NCBI GenBank assembly: GCA_022360105.1
Contig: JAKSDL010000722.1
Span: 1 to 10,195, forward strand
Direction: 5' to 3'
DNA from: Pseudomonadota bacterium
Lineage (GTDB): Bacteria > SAR324 > XYD2-FULL-50-16 > JAHJRI01
DNA length: 10,195 nt
The stretch's first letter is position 1. Each line of letters begins with the position of its first letter. Shown here one piece after another: positions 1 to 6,122 of the stretch. The translations under genes were made by a program, and so were the position numbers. The notes below the pieces were generated by a model. It did no database searches and had not been told where the DNA came from. It saw only the letters and a list, made by a program, of their open reading frames with translations.

Positions 1-23
1 AAAAAACCTTATTCCCATAGTTT

Positions 24-620
24 ATGAAATCCGATGAGATAAAATGGAACCGTCGGTATTCTGCCGGTAAATATCCGACGGAGCCTCACGATGCAGTGGT
101 TGCATTCCACACATTCAGCAAAAAGGGTATAGCGCTTGATATTGCTGCCGGAAATGGCAGAAACTCATGTTTTCTGGCCGAAAACGGATTTCAGGTTGAT
201 GCGGTCGATATCTCTTCTGTTGGATTGAAATCGATAAATCAAAAAAATCCTGCGGTTAATACGATTCAGGCAGATCTTGATGACTATAAGATTTTGGAAG
301 ATAGATATGACCTCATTGTCAATATTAATTTTTTAGATAGACGCTTGTTTCCCCGGATTAAAAGCGGATTGAGAGATTCAGGTCTCCTCATCTTTCAAAC
401 TTTCATGGACCCACGTCTTACAGGCGCAGCATTCGATCCTCAAAAGGTTGATCGTTATTTGAAACCAAATGAGCTTGTTCACTCGTTTTTATCCCTACGT
501 GTGCTAGCATATGAAGAAAAGGAAGTAACATTTTCCACTGGAGAAATTCTCAAAGCCGCATTATTGGTTGCAAAAAAAGAAAATATGGATGCTTTCAATG
601 CCCATGGCAACAAGATATAA
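24..620 (+). CDS. Class I SAM-dependent methyltransferase (TehB-like fold), substrate unknown
   Basis: A 198-residue protein with a compact Rossmann methyltransferase fold and no extra domain. The N-terminal W-N-x-R-Y segment (residues 8-12) and the PTEP that follows resemble the start of TehB-like small methyltransferases. Motif I, the SAM-binding glycine loop, is LDIAAGNGR at residues 38-46. Acidic D62 in AVDIS ends strand 2 and would bind the ribose. QADLDD (82-87) and YDLIVNINFLDR (95-106) correspond to motifs II/III and strand 4, and LRDSGLLIFQTF (116-127) to the later strand. It is probably cytoplasmic. The start is supported because an in-frame TAG lies at 18-20, just two codons upstream, and this is the first ATG. 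No Shine-Dalgarno sequence is visible in the 23 upstream bases, so initiation may be weak or coupled to a gene to the left. The family tolerates very different acceptors (thiols, tellurite, small metabolites), and nothing here decides which. The fold is confident; the function is not. Confidence 0.85.
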   Translation: MKSDEIKWNRRYSAGKYPTEPHDAVVAFHTFSKKGIALDIAAGNGRNSCFLAENGFQVDAVDISSVGLKSINQKNPAVNTIQADLDDYKILEDRYDLIVNINFLDRRLFPRIKSGLRDSGLLIFQTFMDPRLTGAAFDPQKVDRYLKPNELVHSFLSLRVLAYEEKEVTFSTGEILKAALLVAKKENMDAFNAHGNKI

Positions 621-803
621 AGATAGAGGCCGGACTGTTTTTCTTGATCAACCGTTTACGACATTGGTATACGCATAGGGATTAGAGAGTTGAAATTGCT
701 TCATTAAAATATTAACCTTTTATCTGGATCATTTACCACTTCTGTCTTGTTCTATGCAGCCAGTATAAAACGTCGATTGATACAAAAACGAGGAAGATAT
801 CAT
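621..803. other. Intergenic region between methyltransferase and PilZ gene
   Basis: This stretch of 183 bases holds no gene that I can support. A T5 run at 638-642 follows a GC-rich patch but has no clear stem before it, so I do not call a terminator. TTGAAA (690-695) resembles a -35 box, but no good -10 box lies 16-18 bases downstream. TATAAA (764-769) resembles a -10 box but has no matching -35. A promoter for the next gene is likely here but cannot be placed. Confidence 0.4.
790..796 (+). promoter_or_regulatory. Ribosome-binding site deciding the PilZ-protein start
   Basis: The purine-rich GAGGAAG lies 7 bases before ATG 804. The alternative in-frame ATG at 747 has only pyrimidine-rich sequence before it (tctgtcttgttct), so this site favours the shorter 169-residue product. 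Confidence 0.6.
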
Positions 804-1313
804 ATGCACAGCTTACACGGAATCTATGAAAACGGTAAAATAACCCTACGCAATCCCTTACCGGAAAACATTCCGGATTCAGCCCAGGTATTAGTGACGT
901 TTGTTGTGGATGAGGAGTTAACCGGCGCAGATAGTGTGGATTTGGCAATTCCTGAAGGTAATGGGTCGCCGGCTGATAAACAGGGGGCTGGATTTCAATC
1001 CATGAGAGAGTTTGAAAGAGTGAAAGCTCATGGTAATATCACTGTGATTGACCAGGATAAACAATATACCTTTCCACTAAATGACTATTCACAGGGCGGA
1101 TTGAGCTTTCTTTCCCAGGAACAGTTTACTGTTGGGCAGATGATCAGCGCAGGAATAACCGATCCTTCCAATCCGGATTTGGTATTAATGGAATTGCAGA
1201 TGGAAATTCGAGGAGTAATAAAAACCGAAGATGATCAACTCAGGATAGGCTGTATGTTTTTGGATCCTGTTGATGAGGATCTTTGGCATGGTTTGTTGCA
1301 ATATTTAGCATAA
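804..1313 (+). CDS. PilZ-domain protein with N-terminal DUF104/AF2212-like segment
   Basis: A 169-residue probable c-di-GMP-binding protein. Residues 1-36 (HSLHGIYENGKITL, then PLPENI...AQVLVTFV) look like the small DUF104/AF2212-like domain found in short proteins often listed as antitoxins. A polar, glycine-rich linker (about 37-66) follows. Residues 67-169 look like a PilZ domain: R68-EFE-R72 gives RxxxR, and 21 residues later D94-Y-S96-Q-G-G99 gives DxSxxG. These are the two c-di-GMP-contacting motifs. The rest of the beta barrel follows, with ELQMEIRGVIK (130-140), IGCMFLD (148-154) and a C-terminal helix. The frame is open back to ATG 747, but ATG 804 is preferred: it has GAGGAAG at 790-796 and matches the start of the DUF104-like domain. 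No toxin gene (PIN or other) is adjacent, since the next gene is convergent fusA, so a toxin-antitoxin role is unlikely. Known for the family: PilZ proteins relay c-di-GMP to motility, exopolysaccharide or transcription partners. The partner here is unknown. Confidence 0.75.
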   Translation: MHSLHGIYENGKITLRNPLPENIPDSAQVLVTFVVDEELTGADSVDLAIPEGNGSPADKQGAGFQSMREFERVKAHGNITVIDQDKQYTFPLNDYSQGGLSFLSQEQFTVGQMISAGITDPSNPDLVLMELQMEIRGVIKTEDDQLRIGCMFLDPVDEDLWHGLLQYLA

Positions 1314-1315
1314 TA

Positions 1316-1340
1316 ACCGACAGGCCAGGAGCCTGCCGGT
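1316..1340. terminator. Hairpin between convergent PilZ gene and fusA
   Basis: Left arm ACCGACAGGC (1316-1325), loop CAGGA, right arm GCCTGCCGGT (1331-1340): a 10-base stem with one A/C mismatch. It begins 2 bases after the PilZ-gene stop and ends 6 bases before the fusA stop, so it can act on transcripts from both directions. Neither side has a strong T tract (cctaccttattt on +, tattatg on -), so intrinsic termination may be weak. It could instead block 3' exonucleases. Confidence 0.55.
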
Positions 1341-1346
1341 CCTACC

Positions 1347-3446
1347 TTATTTATCTGACTTTAATTTTTCTTTTCTGGCCTCGATGACCTCTTCCTGGAT
1401 ATGCTTAGGACAAACTGTGTAGCTATCGAATTCCATGGAATAGGTGGCCTTACCTTGAGTCAGCGATCTCATGGTTGTGGAATAACCAAACATCTCAGAA
1501 AGCGGCACTGTTACCGTAATAACCGTAATATCATCCCTGACGTCGGTCTTTCCGATAACACCCCTTCTGGAGCTTAAATCACCGATGATAGCTCCTTGAA
1601 ACTCTGATGGTGTTTCCACTTCGACTTTCATAACCGGTTCCAACAATTGTGATCCGGCCTTTAAAATAGCCTCTTTCATTGCTTGTCGAGAGCAAACACG
1701 AAAAGCCATATCACTGGAATCAACATCGTGGTATTTTCCATCCAAAAGATTTACCTTGATCCCTACCATGGGAAAAGCTGCCAGAGGTCCTTCCGACATA
1801 ACGTCTTTGAAACCCGCTTCGCATGCACTGATGTATTCCGAAGGAATATTTCCCCCCTTAACCAAATTCACAAATTCAAATGAATCAGCTTCAGGATCAT
1901 CATAATTAAGAGGTTCAATGTTTCCAATTACACACGCATATTGTCCCGAACCACCTGTTTGTTTTTTATGAGTATAGTCGTATGAAGAGGAACGTGAAAT
2001 TGCCTCCCGATAGGAAACCTGTGGTGCTCCAACTTCAATAGGAACCTTGTACTCACGCATCATCCGTTCGATATAAATATCAAGATGCAGTTCACCCATA
2101 CCTGAGATCACTGTTTCCCCGGATTCCTCATCTGTTTTTACATGAAAGGTAGGATCTTCCTTCATGAAGCGAGCCAGGGCTTTGGACATTCTGTCGACAG
2201 CCGCGTTGTCGGTGCAGTTTACTGCCAGCGATATTACTGGTTGTGCAACATACATCGACTCTAAACTGAGATTAACTCCTTCGCTACAGAAAGTATCACC
2301 AGATGCACAATCAACTCCGATCATGGCAATAATATCTCCAGCGAATGCTGATTCGATGTTTTCCCTGTCATCGGAATGCATACGGACCAGACGCCCGACC
2401 CTGAGTTTTTTTCCAGTGCGGGAATTATATATGTTCATTCCTTTTTGAATGGTGCCCTGGTAAATGCGAATATGAGTTAACTGACCGAATTGCTCATCGG
2501 TAATTTTGAATGCCATACAAACCAAGGGCTTGTCTTTATCAGGTTCGAGAGTGATAGTATTGGTTTCGTTGTTCACTTCCCTGGCAATAGTCGGGTCGGC
2601 TGTAACCGGGGATGGCAAATAACGACAGGTTGCATCCAGTAAAGGTTGTACGGCTTTATTCTTAAAAGCAGAACCCATATACACCGGGGTCAATTCCAGA
2701 CTGTTCACACCTGCTAATACGGCCTCGTGGATCAATTCTTCACTGACTTCACGCTCCTCCAGCAGATCTTCCATCAGCTGGTCATTAAACATGGAGACGG
2801 CTTCAAGCATTTCAGCTCTTTTTTCCATTGCGAAATCGAGGAGTTCAGCCGGAATTTCTTTTTCAATGATCTGTTCGCCTTTTTTTCCGTCGTTATAGAG
2901 AGCCTTCATCGTTATCAGATCAACGACTCCTTCAAAACCATCTTCCTTGCCAATAGGAATCTGCATGGCCACCGCATTGTGACCCAGTTTTTCTCGTAAA
3001 TCTTCGATTGCCTTGAAGGGATCAGAGCCTGTCCTGTCCATTTTGTTGATGTAGACCAGTCGCGGAACACGATAGCGTTTCATCTGTCTGTCCACAGTTA
3101 TTGATTGAGACTGAACTCCCGCCACTGCGCATAAAATCATAATGGCGCCATCCAGTACTCGCAGCGCTCGTTCTACTTCAACGGTAAAATCAACGTGTCC
3201 CGGTGTATCGATAATGTTGATTTTGTTCTTATGCCAATAAACAGTTGTGGCTGCAGAAGTGATGGTGATCCCTTTCTCTTTTTCCAATTCCATGTAGTCC
3301 ATGGTAGCGCCAGAACCGCCCCCGCGAACTTCTTCGATTTTATGAATGACACCGGCATAGTAAAGTATTCTTTCTGTCAGTGTGGTTTTACCGCTGTCGA
3401 TATGGGCAGAAATCCCGATATTTCTGGTTAAATTGAGGTCTTTCAT
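1347..3446 (-). CDS. fusA: Elongation factor G, spirochaete/planctomycete/delta (spdEFG1) type
   Basis: A 699-residue translational GTPase that catalyses tRNA-mRNA translocation on the ribosome; the length is full for EF-G. The GTPase motifs are in order: P-loop AHIDSGKT (14-21), EKGIT switch I (57-61), DTPGH with the catalytic histidine (80-84) and NKMD (134-137). Domains II-V follow, including the domain IV segment [17 protein letters not shown] and a C-terminal domain with GDLSSRRG. Serine in AHIDSGKT (AHIDAGKT in common bacterial EF-G) and [10 protein letters not shown] before the first switch are features I associate with mitochondrial EFG1 and the related spdEFG1 subfamily. Members of that subfamily perform translocation, while a second paralogue (spdEFG2) takes part in ribosome recycling; that split is family knowledge, not visible here. 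The gene stands alone, away from rpsL, rpsG and tuf. It has its own probable promoter at 3517-3545. No Shine-Dalgarno sequence precedes the ATG, although the start [13 protein letters not shown] matches the family. The other possibility is a different EF-G paralogue class. Confidence 0.93.
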   Translation of the reverse strand: MKDLNLTRNIGISAHIDSGKTTLTERILYYAGVIHKIEEVRGGGSGATMDYMELEKEKGITITSAATTVYWHKNKINIIDTPGHVDFTVEVERALRVLDGAIMILCAVAGVQSQSITVDRQMKRYRVPRLVYINKMDRTGSDPFKAIEDLREKLGHNAVAMQIPIGKEDGFEGVVDLITMKALYNDGKKGEQIIEKEIPAELLDFAMEKRAEMLEAVSMFNDQLMEDLLEEREVSEELIHEAVLAGVNSLELTPVYMGSAFKNKAVQPLLDATCRYLPSPVTADPTIAREVNNETNTITLEPDKDKPLVCMAFKITDEQFGQLTHIRIYQGTIQKGMNIYNSRTGKKLRVGRLVRMHSDDRENIESAFAGDIIAMIGVDCASGDTFCSEGVNLSLESMYVAQPVISLAVNCTDNAAVDRMSKALARFMKEDPTFHVKTDEESGETVISGMGELHLDIYIERMMREYKVPIEVGAPQVSYREAISRSSSYDYTHKKQTGGSGQYACVIGNIEPLNYDDPEADSFEFVNLVKGGNIPSEYISACEAGFKDVMSEGPLAAFPMVGIKVNLLDGKYHDVDSSDMAFRVCSRQAMKEAILKAGSQLLEPVMKVEVETPSEFQGAIIGDLSSRRGVIGKTDVRDDITVITVTVPLSEMFGYSTTMRSLTQGKATYSMEFDSYTVCPKHIQEEVIEARKEKLKSDK

Positions 3447-3516
3447 TTTTGGATAACCGTGGAATGATAAATTGGGGGGTCTTAAGCAAAAATTAGAAAT
3501 TTATTATAAACAAACC

Positions 3517-3545
3517 ATTATATGTTGAGAGCTGGGAAATGTCTA
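3517..3545 (-). promoter_or_regulatory. Predicted sigma-70-type promoter of fusA
   Basis: Read on the minus strand, TAGACA (3545-3540) is a 5-of-6 match to the -35 box and TATAAT (3522-3517) is a perfect -10 box, with 17 bases between them. Transcription would start near 3510, giving a leader of about 64 bases before fusA ATG 3446. A further TATAAT lies at 3571-3566 on the same strand but has no good -35. The promoter lets fusA be expressed independently of mqnA upstream. Confidence 0.55.
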
Positions 3546-3645
3546 TGTTTTTCTGTAAATTTCTGATTATATGGCTCTTTTAGGTTCAGGCTCAGGTTTG
3601 TTTTCGCCATTGAAAGCAGAAAGATAAAGGAACCGAATTCCGCTT

Positions 3646-4452
3646 TTAATCCAACGGTATAAACTCTATGGGCGCAATTTGTTTCAATTTACCAAGCAAT
3701 AACAATTTTTGTTGAAAATATAGGAATCCTCCCTGGTATTTTTCAGACAATTCATAATGAATATTTTTTAGGTAATCTTCGCAACTATGGGCGTCCGGGA
3801 ATATCCCCTCATATCCTTCCAAAGCCATTTGCCCGTATAGATCTTTCGATCGGTTTTTTGATTCGATGAGAGCGTTATAGGTCTCAAGTACCTGCTCCGG
3901 ATAGCGGTCAAAAACATCTCGTCTGCAGATCCACAAAGCAAACACAAAAGGCAAACCGGTTTTTATATTCCAAAGCTCCGAAAGATCGTACACATAGGGG
4001 TCCTGCCTTGAGTAATATCTTCGAATGGCTTCATCGGCGATTAAAAGTTCACCGCTAACATCTCCCGTCGGCTTTTGGGTAAATTTAACGTTATAATCCT
4101 GTAAGATGTATCTGATAAGATGAACAGAAGTCAGAGAAAATGCAGTGAGTTTAATGGTATCGTTGTCAAGTTCTTCCAAGGGCTTTTTTAAAAACAGGTA
4201 AATTGACTTGACGGGTCCATCAGCACCTACGGAAAGGTTTGGGAAGACATAATACAGATGAAAATTCCTGGCATATTCAAATGAGGAAACCACAGAAATG
4301 TCGATATCGCCTTGAGCCAAGGCATTATTCAATTCAGTGACCTTTCCCCTGACGATTTCACAGGGTGCGGTTACAATATTTCGCAATATGCCGTAGTGAA
4401 CTGGCAGGACGTTCAATACTTCGATGATGCCAAGTTTGAGCTTATGTTCCAT
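3646..4452 (-). CDS. mqnA: Chorismate dehydratase MqnA (futalosine-pathway menaquinone synthesis)
   Basis: A 268-residue protein of the MqnA/MqnD periplasmic-binding-protein-like family. MqnA converts chorismate to 3-[(1-carboxyvinyl)oxy]benzoate, the first step of the futalosine route to menaquinone, in the cytoplasm. Recognisable blocks are EVLNVLPVHYG (11-21), the LNNALAQGDIDISVVSSFEYAR stretch (51-72), LSVGADGPVKSI (83-94), LTAFSLTSVHLIRYIL (112-127), LIADEAIR (147-154) and W171 with TGLPFVFALW (175-184). The SSFEYAR and DGPVKSI blocks favour MqnA over MqnD (dihydroxynaphthoate synthase). Length is usual for the family. The start ATG 4452 fits the N terminus, but no Shine-Dalgarno sequence is visible. 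No other mqn gene is in the window, so the pathway genes must be dispersed. It is divergent from the cinA-like gene and upstream of fusA, with a 199-base gap. The presence of this gene implies a quinone-based anaerobic or microaerobic respiratory chain. Confidence 0.88.
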   Translation of the reverse strand: MEHKLKLGIIEVLNVLPVHYGILRNIVTAPCEIVRGKVTELNNALAQGDIDISVVSSFEYARNFHLYYVFPNLSVGADGPVKSIYLFLKKPLEELDNDTIKLTAFSLTSVHLIRYILQDYNVKFTQKPTGDVSGELLIADEAIRRYYSRQDPYVYDLSELWNIKTGLPFVFALWICRRDVFDRYPEQVLETYNALIESKNRSKDLYGQMALEGYEGIFPDAHSCEDYLKNIHYELSEKYQGGFLYFQQKLLLLGKLKQIAPIEFIPLD

Positions 4453-4634
4453 GATCTATTTGATTAAAATAAAATGAGCTGCCAGCCGCTACTAATTGCT
4501 GATAAATATCAAATTCCGAGGGATTTGAATTGAAGTGTTCTTAAAAATCATTGCGATAACTAAACGATAGCAGGTATTCTGTTAAATTACGGTAACTAAC
4601 TAATATCTTTGATACTGCTCAAAGAGCAGCTTTA
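4453..4634. other. Divergent intergenic region between mqnA and cinA-like gene
   Basis: This 182-base AT-rich region must carry the promoters for both divergent genes. No box pair is convincing. On + the best is TTGCGA (4551-4556), then 18 bases, then TATTCT (4575-4580), each matching 4 of 6 consensus bases. Symmetric elements are present: an imperfect GC-rich palindrome at 4477-4490 (AGC-t-GC-ca-GC-c-GCT), TGATA-aa-TATCA at 4500-4511, and CTGCTC-aaa-GAGCAG at 4615-4629. Any of these could be an operator or an RNA hairpin; none matches a site I recognise. Confidence 0.4.
4615..4629 (+). repeat. Perfect 6-bp inverted repeat overlapping the cinA-like gene's ribosome-binding region
   Basis: CTGCTC-aaa-GAGCAG is a perfect inverted repeat with a 3-base loop, ending 5 bases before ATG 4635. 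The only Shine-Dalgarno-like purines near that start (AAAGAG, 4621-4626) are in its loop and right arm. If it folds in the mRNA, it could limit access of the ribosome. In DNA it could be an operator half-site pair. Confidence 0.45.
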
Positions 4635-5987
4635 ATGCCCATATACTCAAAACAAATTAAAAGAATTATGAAATGCTGTAAACCCGATATTCGAGCTGCG
4701 TTACTGTTAACGGGTAACGAGATTCTTTCAGGAGACATCATAGATACCAATTCGACGTTTATTGCCAGAGAATTTTTACCTGCCGGAATTAAGATAGACA
4801 GAAAACTGGTCATAGGGGATGACTTGCAAACAATCGTTGATACTCTGGAATCGCTATCCAAAGCATTTGACGTGATTGTCGTCAATGGTGGTTTGGGATC
4901 CACAGTAGATGATCTTACGGCTGAGGCTGTATCGGTTCTGACCAATCGGCGGTTGGTTGAAAATGAGGCAGCAGTGGAGAATATTGAACGTAGATATGGA
5001 CGATCATTCTCCAAGGACAGCCAGAAATATTTTAAACATTTAAAAAAACAGGCAATGCTGCCGGAAGGTGTCGATATTATTCCTAATCCGGTTGGGCTTG
5101 CAGTCGGCTTCAAAGTTCAGCTTAATCGGGGAGTGTTTTATTTTACCCCCGGAGTCCCTCGGGAAATGAAGACAATGCTGAAGGAAACCATTCTTCCCGA
5201 TATCGTATCCAGTTTTCCGGTGAATCCGGCATTGGTAACAAAAAAACTGAAAATCATCGGCACAGGTGAATCGAGAATCCAACAACTGATCGATCAACAG
5301 TTTTCGGAAGAAACCTGGGACCAAATTGAACTTGGCTTTAGAGCAAGTACAGCCACCGTCGAGGTTAAGCTTTCCATCAGGAATGAATCGGCATTTGAGG
5401 CACTTCGATTAACCGAAAACAAAATCAAAAATTTATTCAATGATCAGGTTGTCAGTGAAGGTGAATCCATTCAGGAGGTTATTATCCATTTGCTGTCTAA
5501 ATGCAATAGCACTTTAAGCGTCTTGGAAAGCAGTTCGGCAGGTCAATTATGTTCTCTGCTAAATTCAGTTGCGGAAGATACCAGCATGCTGAAAAACAGT
5601 TTTTTCTATAACAATCCAATGGAATTAAAAGACATTTTGGAACTCGATGAATGCTTAATGGTGCCGAAACAATCATTTTCGATTGAGCAGCATGAGATTT
5701 TGGCGGCTTCGTATTTGGCAAAAACCGGAACAGATTATGTGTTGGCGACCAGTCCGATAGAACCGGTTGAAGAGGAAACAGCCGGGAACCGGGGAAAAAA
5801 GCTGATAGTAACCTGTGGTACCTCAAAAAATCTGATTAGCAGAGAATACCTGATTGCCAGAGATTATGAGGAATTTCTGGTTTTTACAGGAATTGCCGCA
5901 TTGGATTTGTTACGCCGCCACTTGCGAAATTTTACTTACGATATCCCTTACTATTTTGATGAATTGACACGAAGCCGTTTGAAATAA
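4635..5987 (+). CDS. cinA: CinA-family protein: intact COG1058 N-terminal domain, degenerate PncC-like C-terminal domain
   Basis: A 450-residue two-domain protein. The N-terminal domain (about 20-190) is the MoCF-biosynthesis-like fold of CinA, which in characterised members hydrolyses ADP-ribose or related pyrophosphates. Blocks are LLTGNEILSGDIIDTNS (24-40), GGLGSTVDDLT (85-95; the family usually has GGLGPT), NPVGLAVGF (151-159) and TPGVPREMKTML (171-182). A connecting region (about 195-275) contains GTGESRI. The C-terminal part (about 280-450) aligns with the NMN deamidase domain (PncC) but reads ESSSAG (298-303) where ESCTGG is expected, and LATSPIEP (370-377) where a TGIAGPxGG-like loop is expected. 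NMN deamidase activity is therefore doubtful. Length is normal or slightly long for full-length CinA. The first ATG (4635) is chosen with a weak AGAG upstream; ATG 4668 (MKCCKPDIR) is a credible alternative that gives a more typical N terminus. pgk follows 135 bases downstream and is probably a separate unit. The name 'competence/damage-inducible' is historical and implies no role here. Confidence 0.82.
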   Translation: MPIYSKQIKRIMKCCKPDIRAALLLTGNEILSGDIIDTNSTFIAREFLPAGIKIDRKLVIGDDLQTIVDTLESLSKAFDVIVVNGGLGSTVDDLTAEAVSVLTNRRLVENEAAVENIERRYGRSFSKDSQKYFKHLKKQAMLPEGVDIIPNPVGLAVGFKVQLNRGVFYFTPGVPREMKTMLKETILPDIVSSFPVNPALVTKKLKIIGTGESRIQQLIDQQFSEETWDQIELGFRASTATVEVKLSIRNESAFEALRLTENKIKNLFNDQVVSEGESIQEVIIHLLSKCNSTLSVLESSSAGQLCSLLNSVAEDTSMLKNSFFYNNPMELKDILELDECLMVPKQSFSIEQHEILAASYLAKTGTDYVLATSPIEPVEEETAGNRGKKLIVTCGTSKNLISREYLIARDYEEFLVFTGIAALDLLRRHLRNFTYDIPYYFDELTRSRLK

Positions 5988-6024
5988 AGGAACCAACGAA
6001 GGCGAATGGATTCGGGCAATTTCC

Positions 6025-6054
6025 TTGACAAGCATAGGGGGAAAGGCAAAGAAT
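6025..6054 (+). promoter_or_regulatory. Possible promoter of pgk-tpiA-secG
   Basis: A perfect -35 box TTGACA (6025-6030) is followed after 18 bases by AAGAAT (6049-6054), which matches 4 of 6 bases of TATAAT but lacks its first T. A better-looking TATTAT (6054-6059) is 23 bases away, too far for normal spacing. If real, it would give a leader of about 60 bases containing the hairpins at 6071-6104. Confidence 0.3.
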
Positions 6055-6070
6055 ATTATTTAACTAAGGA

Positions 6071-6104
6071 CTCCGGTCAGATGACGGGAGATACTTACTC
6101 TCCC
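6071..6104 (+). promoter_or_regulatory. Two mutually exclusive hairpins in the pgk leader
   Basis: Hairpin A pairs CTCCGGTC (6071-6078) with GACGGGAG (6083-6090), with one G/G mismatch and loop AGAT. Hairpin B pairs GGGAGA (6086-6091) with TCTCCC (6099-6104), a perfect 6-bp stem with a 7-base loop. Both use GGGAG at 6086-6090, so only one can form at a time. CTCC at 6100-6103 could also pair with GGAG of the Shine-Dalgarno sequence (6110-6113). This resembles an alternating anti-SD arrangement, but no known riboswitch class is recognised. Confidence 0.35.
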
Positions 6105-6107
6105 TAC

Positions 6108-6113
6108 AAGGAG
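6108..6113 (+). promoter_or_regulatory. Ribosome-binding site deciding the pgk start
   Basis: A perfect AAGGAG lies 9 bases before ATG 6123. It fixes the pgk start there rather than at the in-frame upstream ATG at 6006, which would add 39 residues unlike any PGK. Confidence 0.85.
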
Positions 6114-6122
6114 TTTATTAAC

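Noticed and set aside
621..660. Terminator after the methyltransferase gene (T5 at 638-642)
   Set aside because: No stable stem precedes the T run; the GC-rich patch has no complementary arm nearby.
747..803. Start of the PilZ protein at ATG 747
   Set aside because: The 19 extra residues are basic and unlike the DUF104-like start, no ribosome site precedes them, and ATG 804 has GAGGAAG.
733..948. 71-codon minus-strand open frame across the start of the PilZ gene
   Set aside because: It has no recognisable motif, overlaps a better-supported gene, and is within chance length.
804..1313. Toxin-antitoxin module based on the DUF104-like segment
   Set aside because: No PIN-domain or other toxin frame is adjacent; the neighbours are a methyltransferase and convergent fusA, and most of the protein is PilZ.
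4500..4511. TGATA-aa-TATCA symmetric element as a defined operator
   Set aside because: It is short and AT-rich, with no second copy or match to a site I recognise, so chance is the simplest explanation.
4619..5113. 164-codon open frame on the minus strand opposite the cinA-like gene
   Set aside because: Its serine-rich translation has no recognisable domain, while the + strand encodes clear CinA motifs. It is a shadow frame.
6006..6122. N-terminal extension of pgk from the in-frame ATG at 6006
   Set aside because: The 39 extra residues do not resemble PGK, and ATG 6123 has a perfect AAGGAG 9 bases upstream and the family's normal N terminus.
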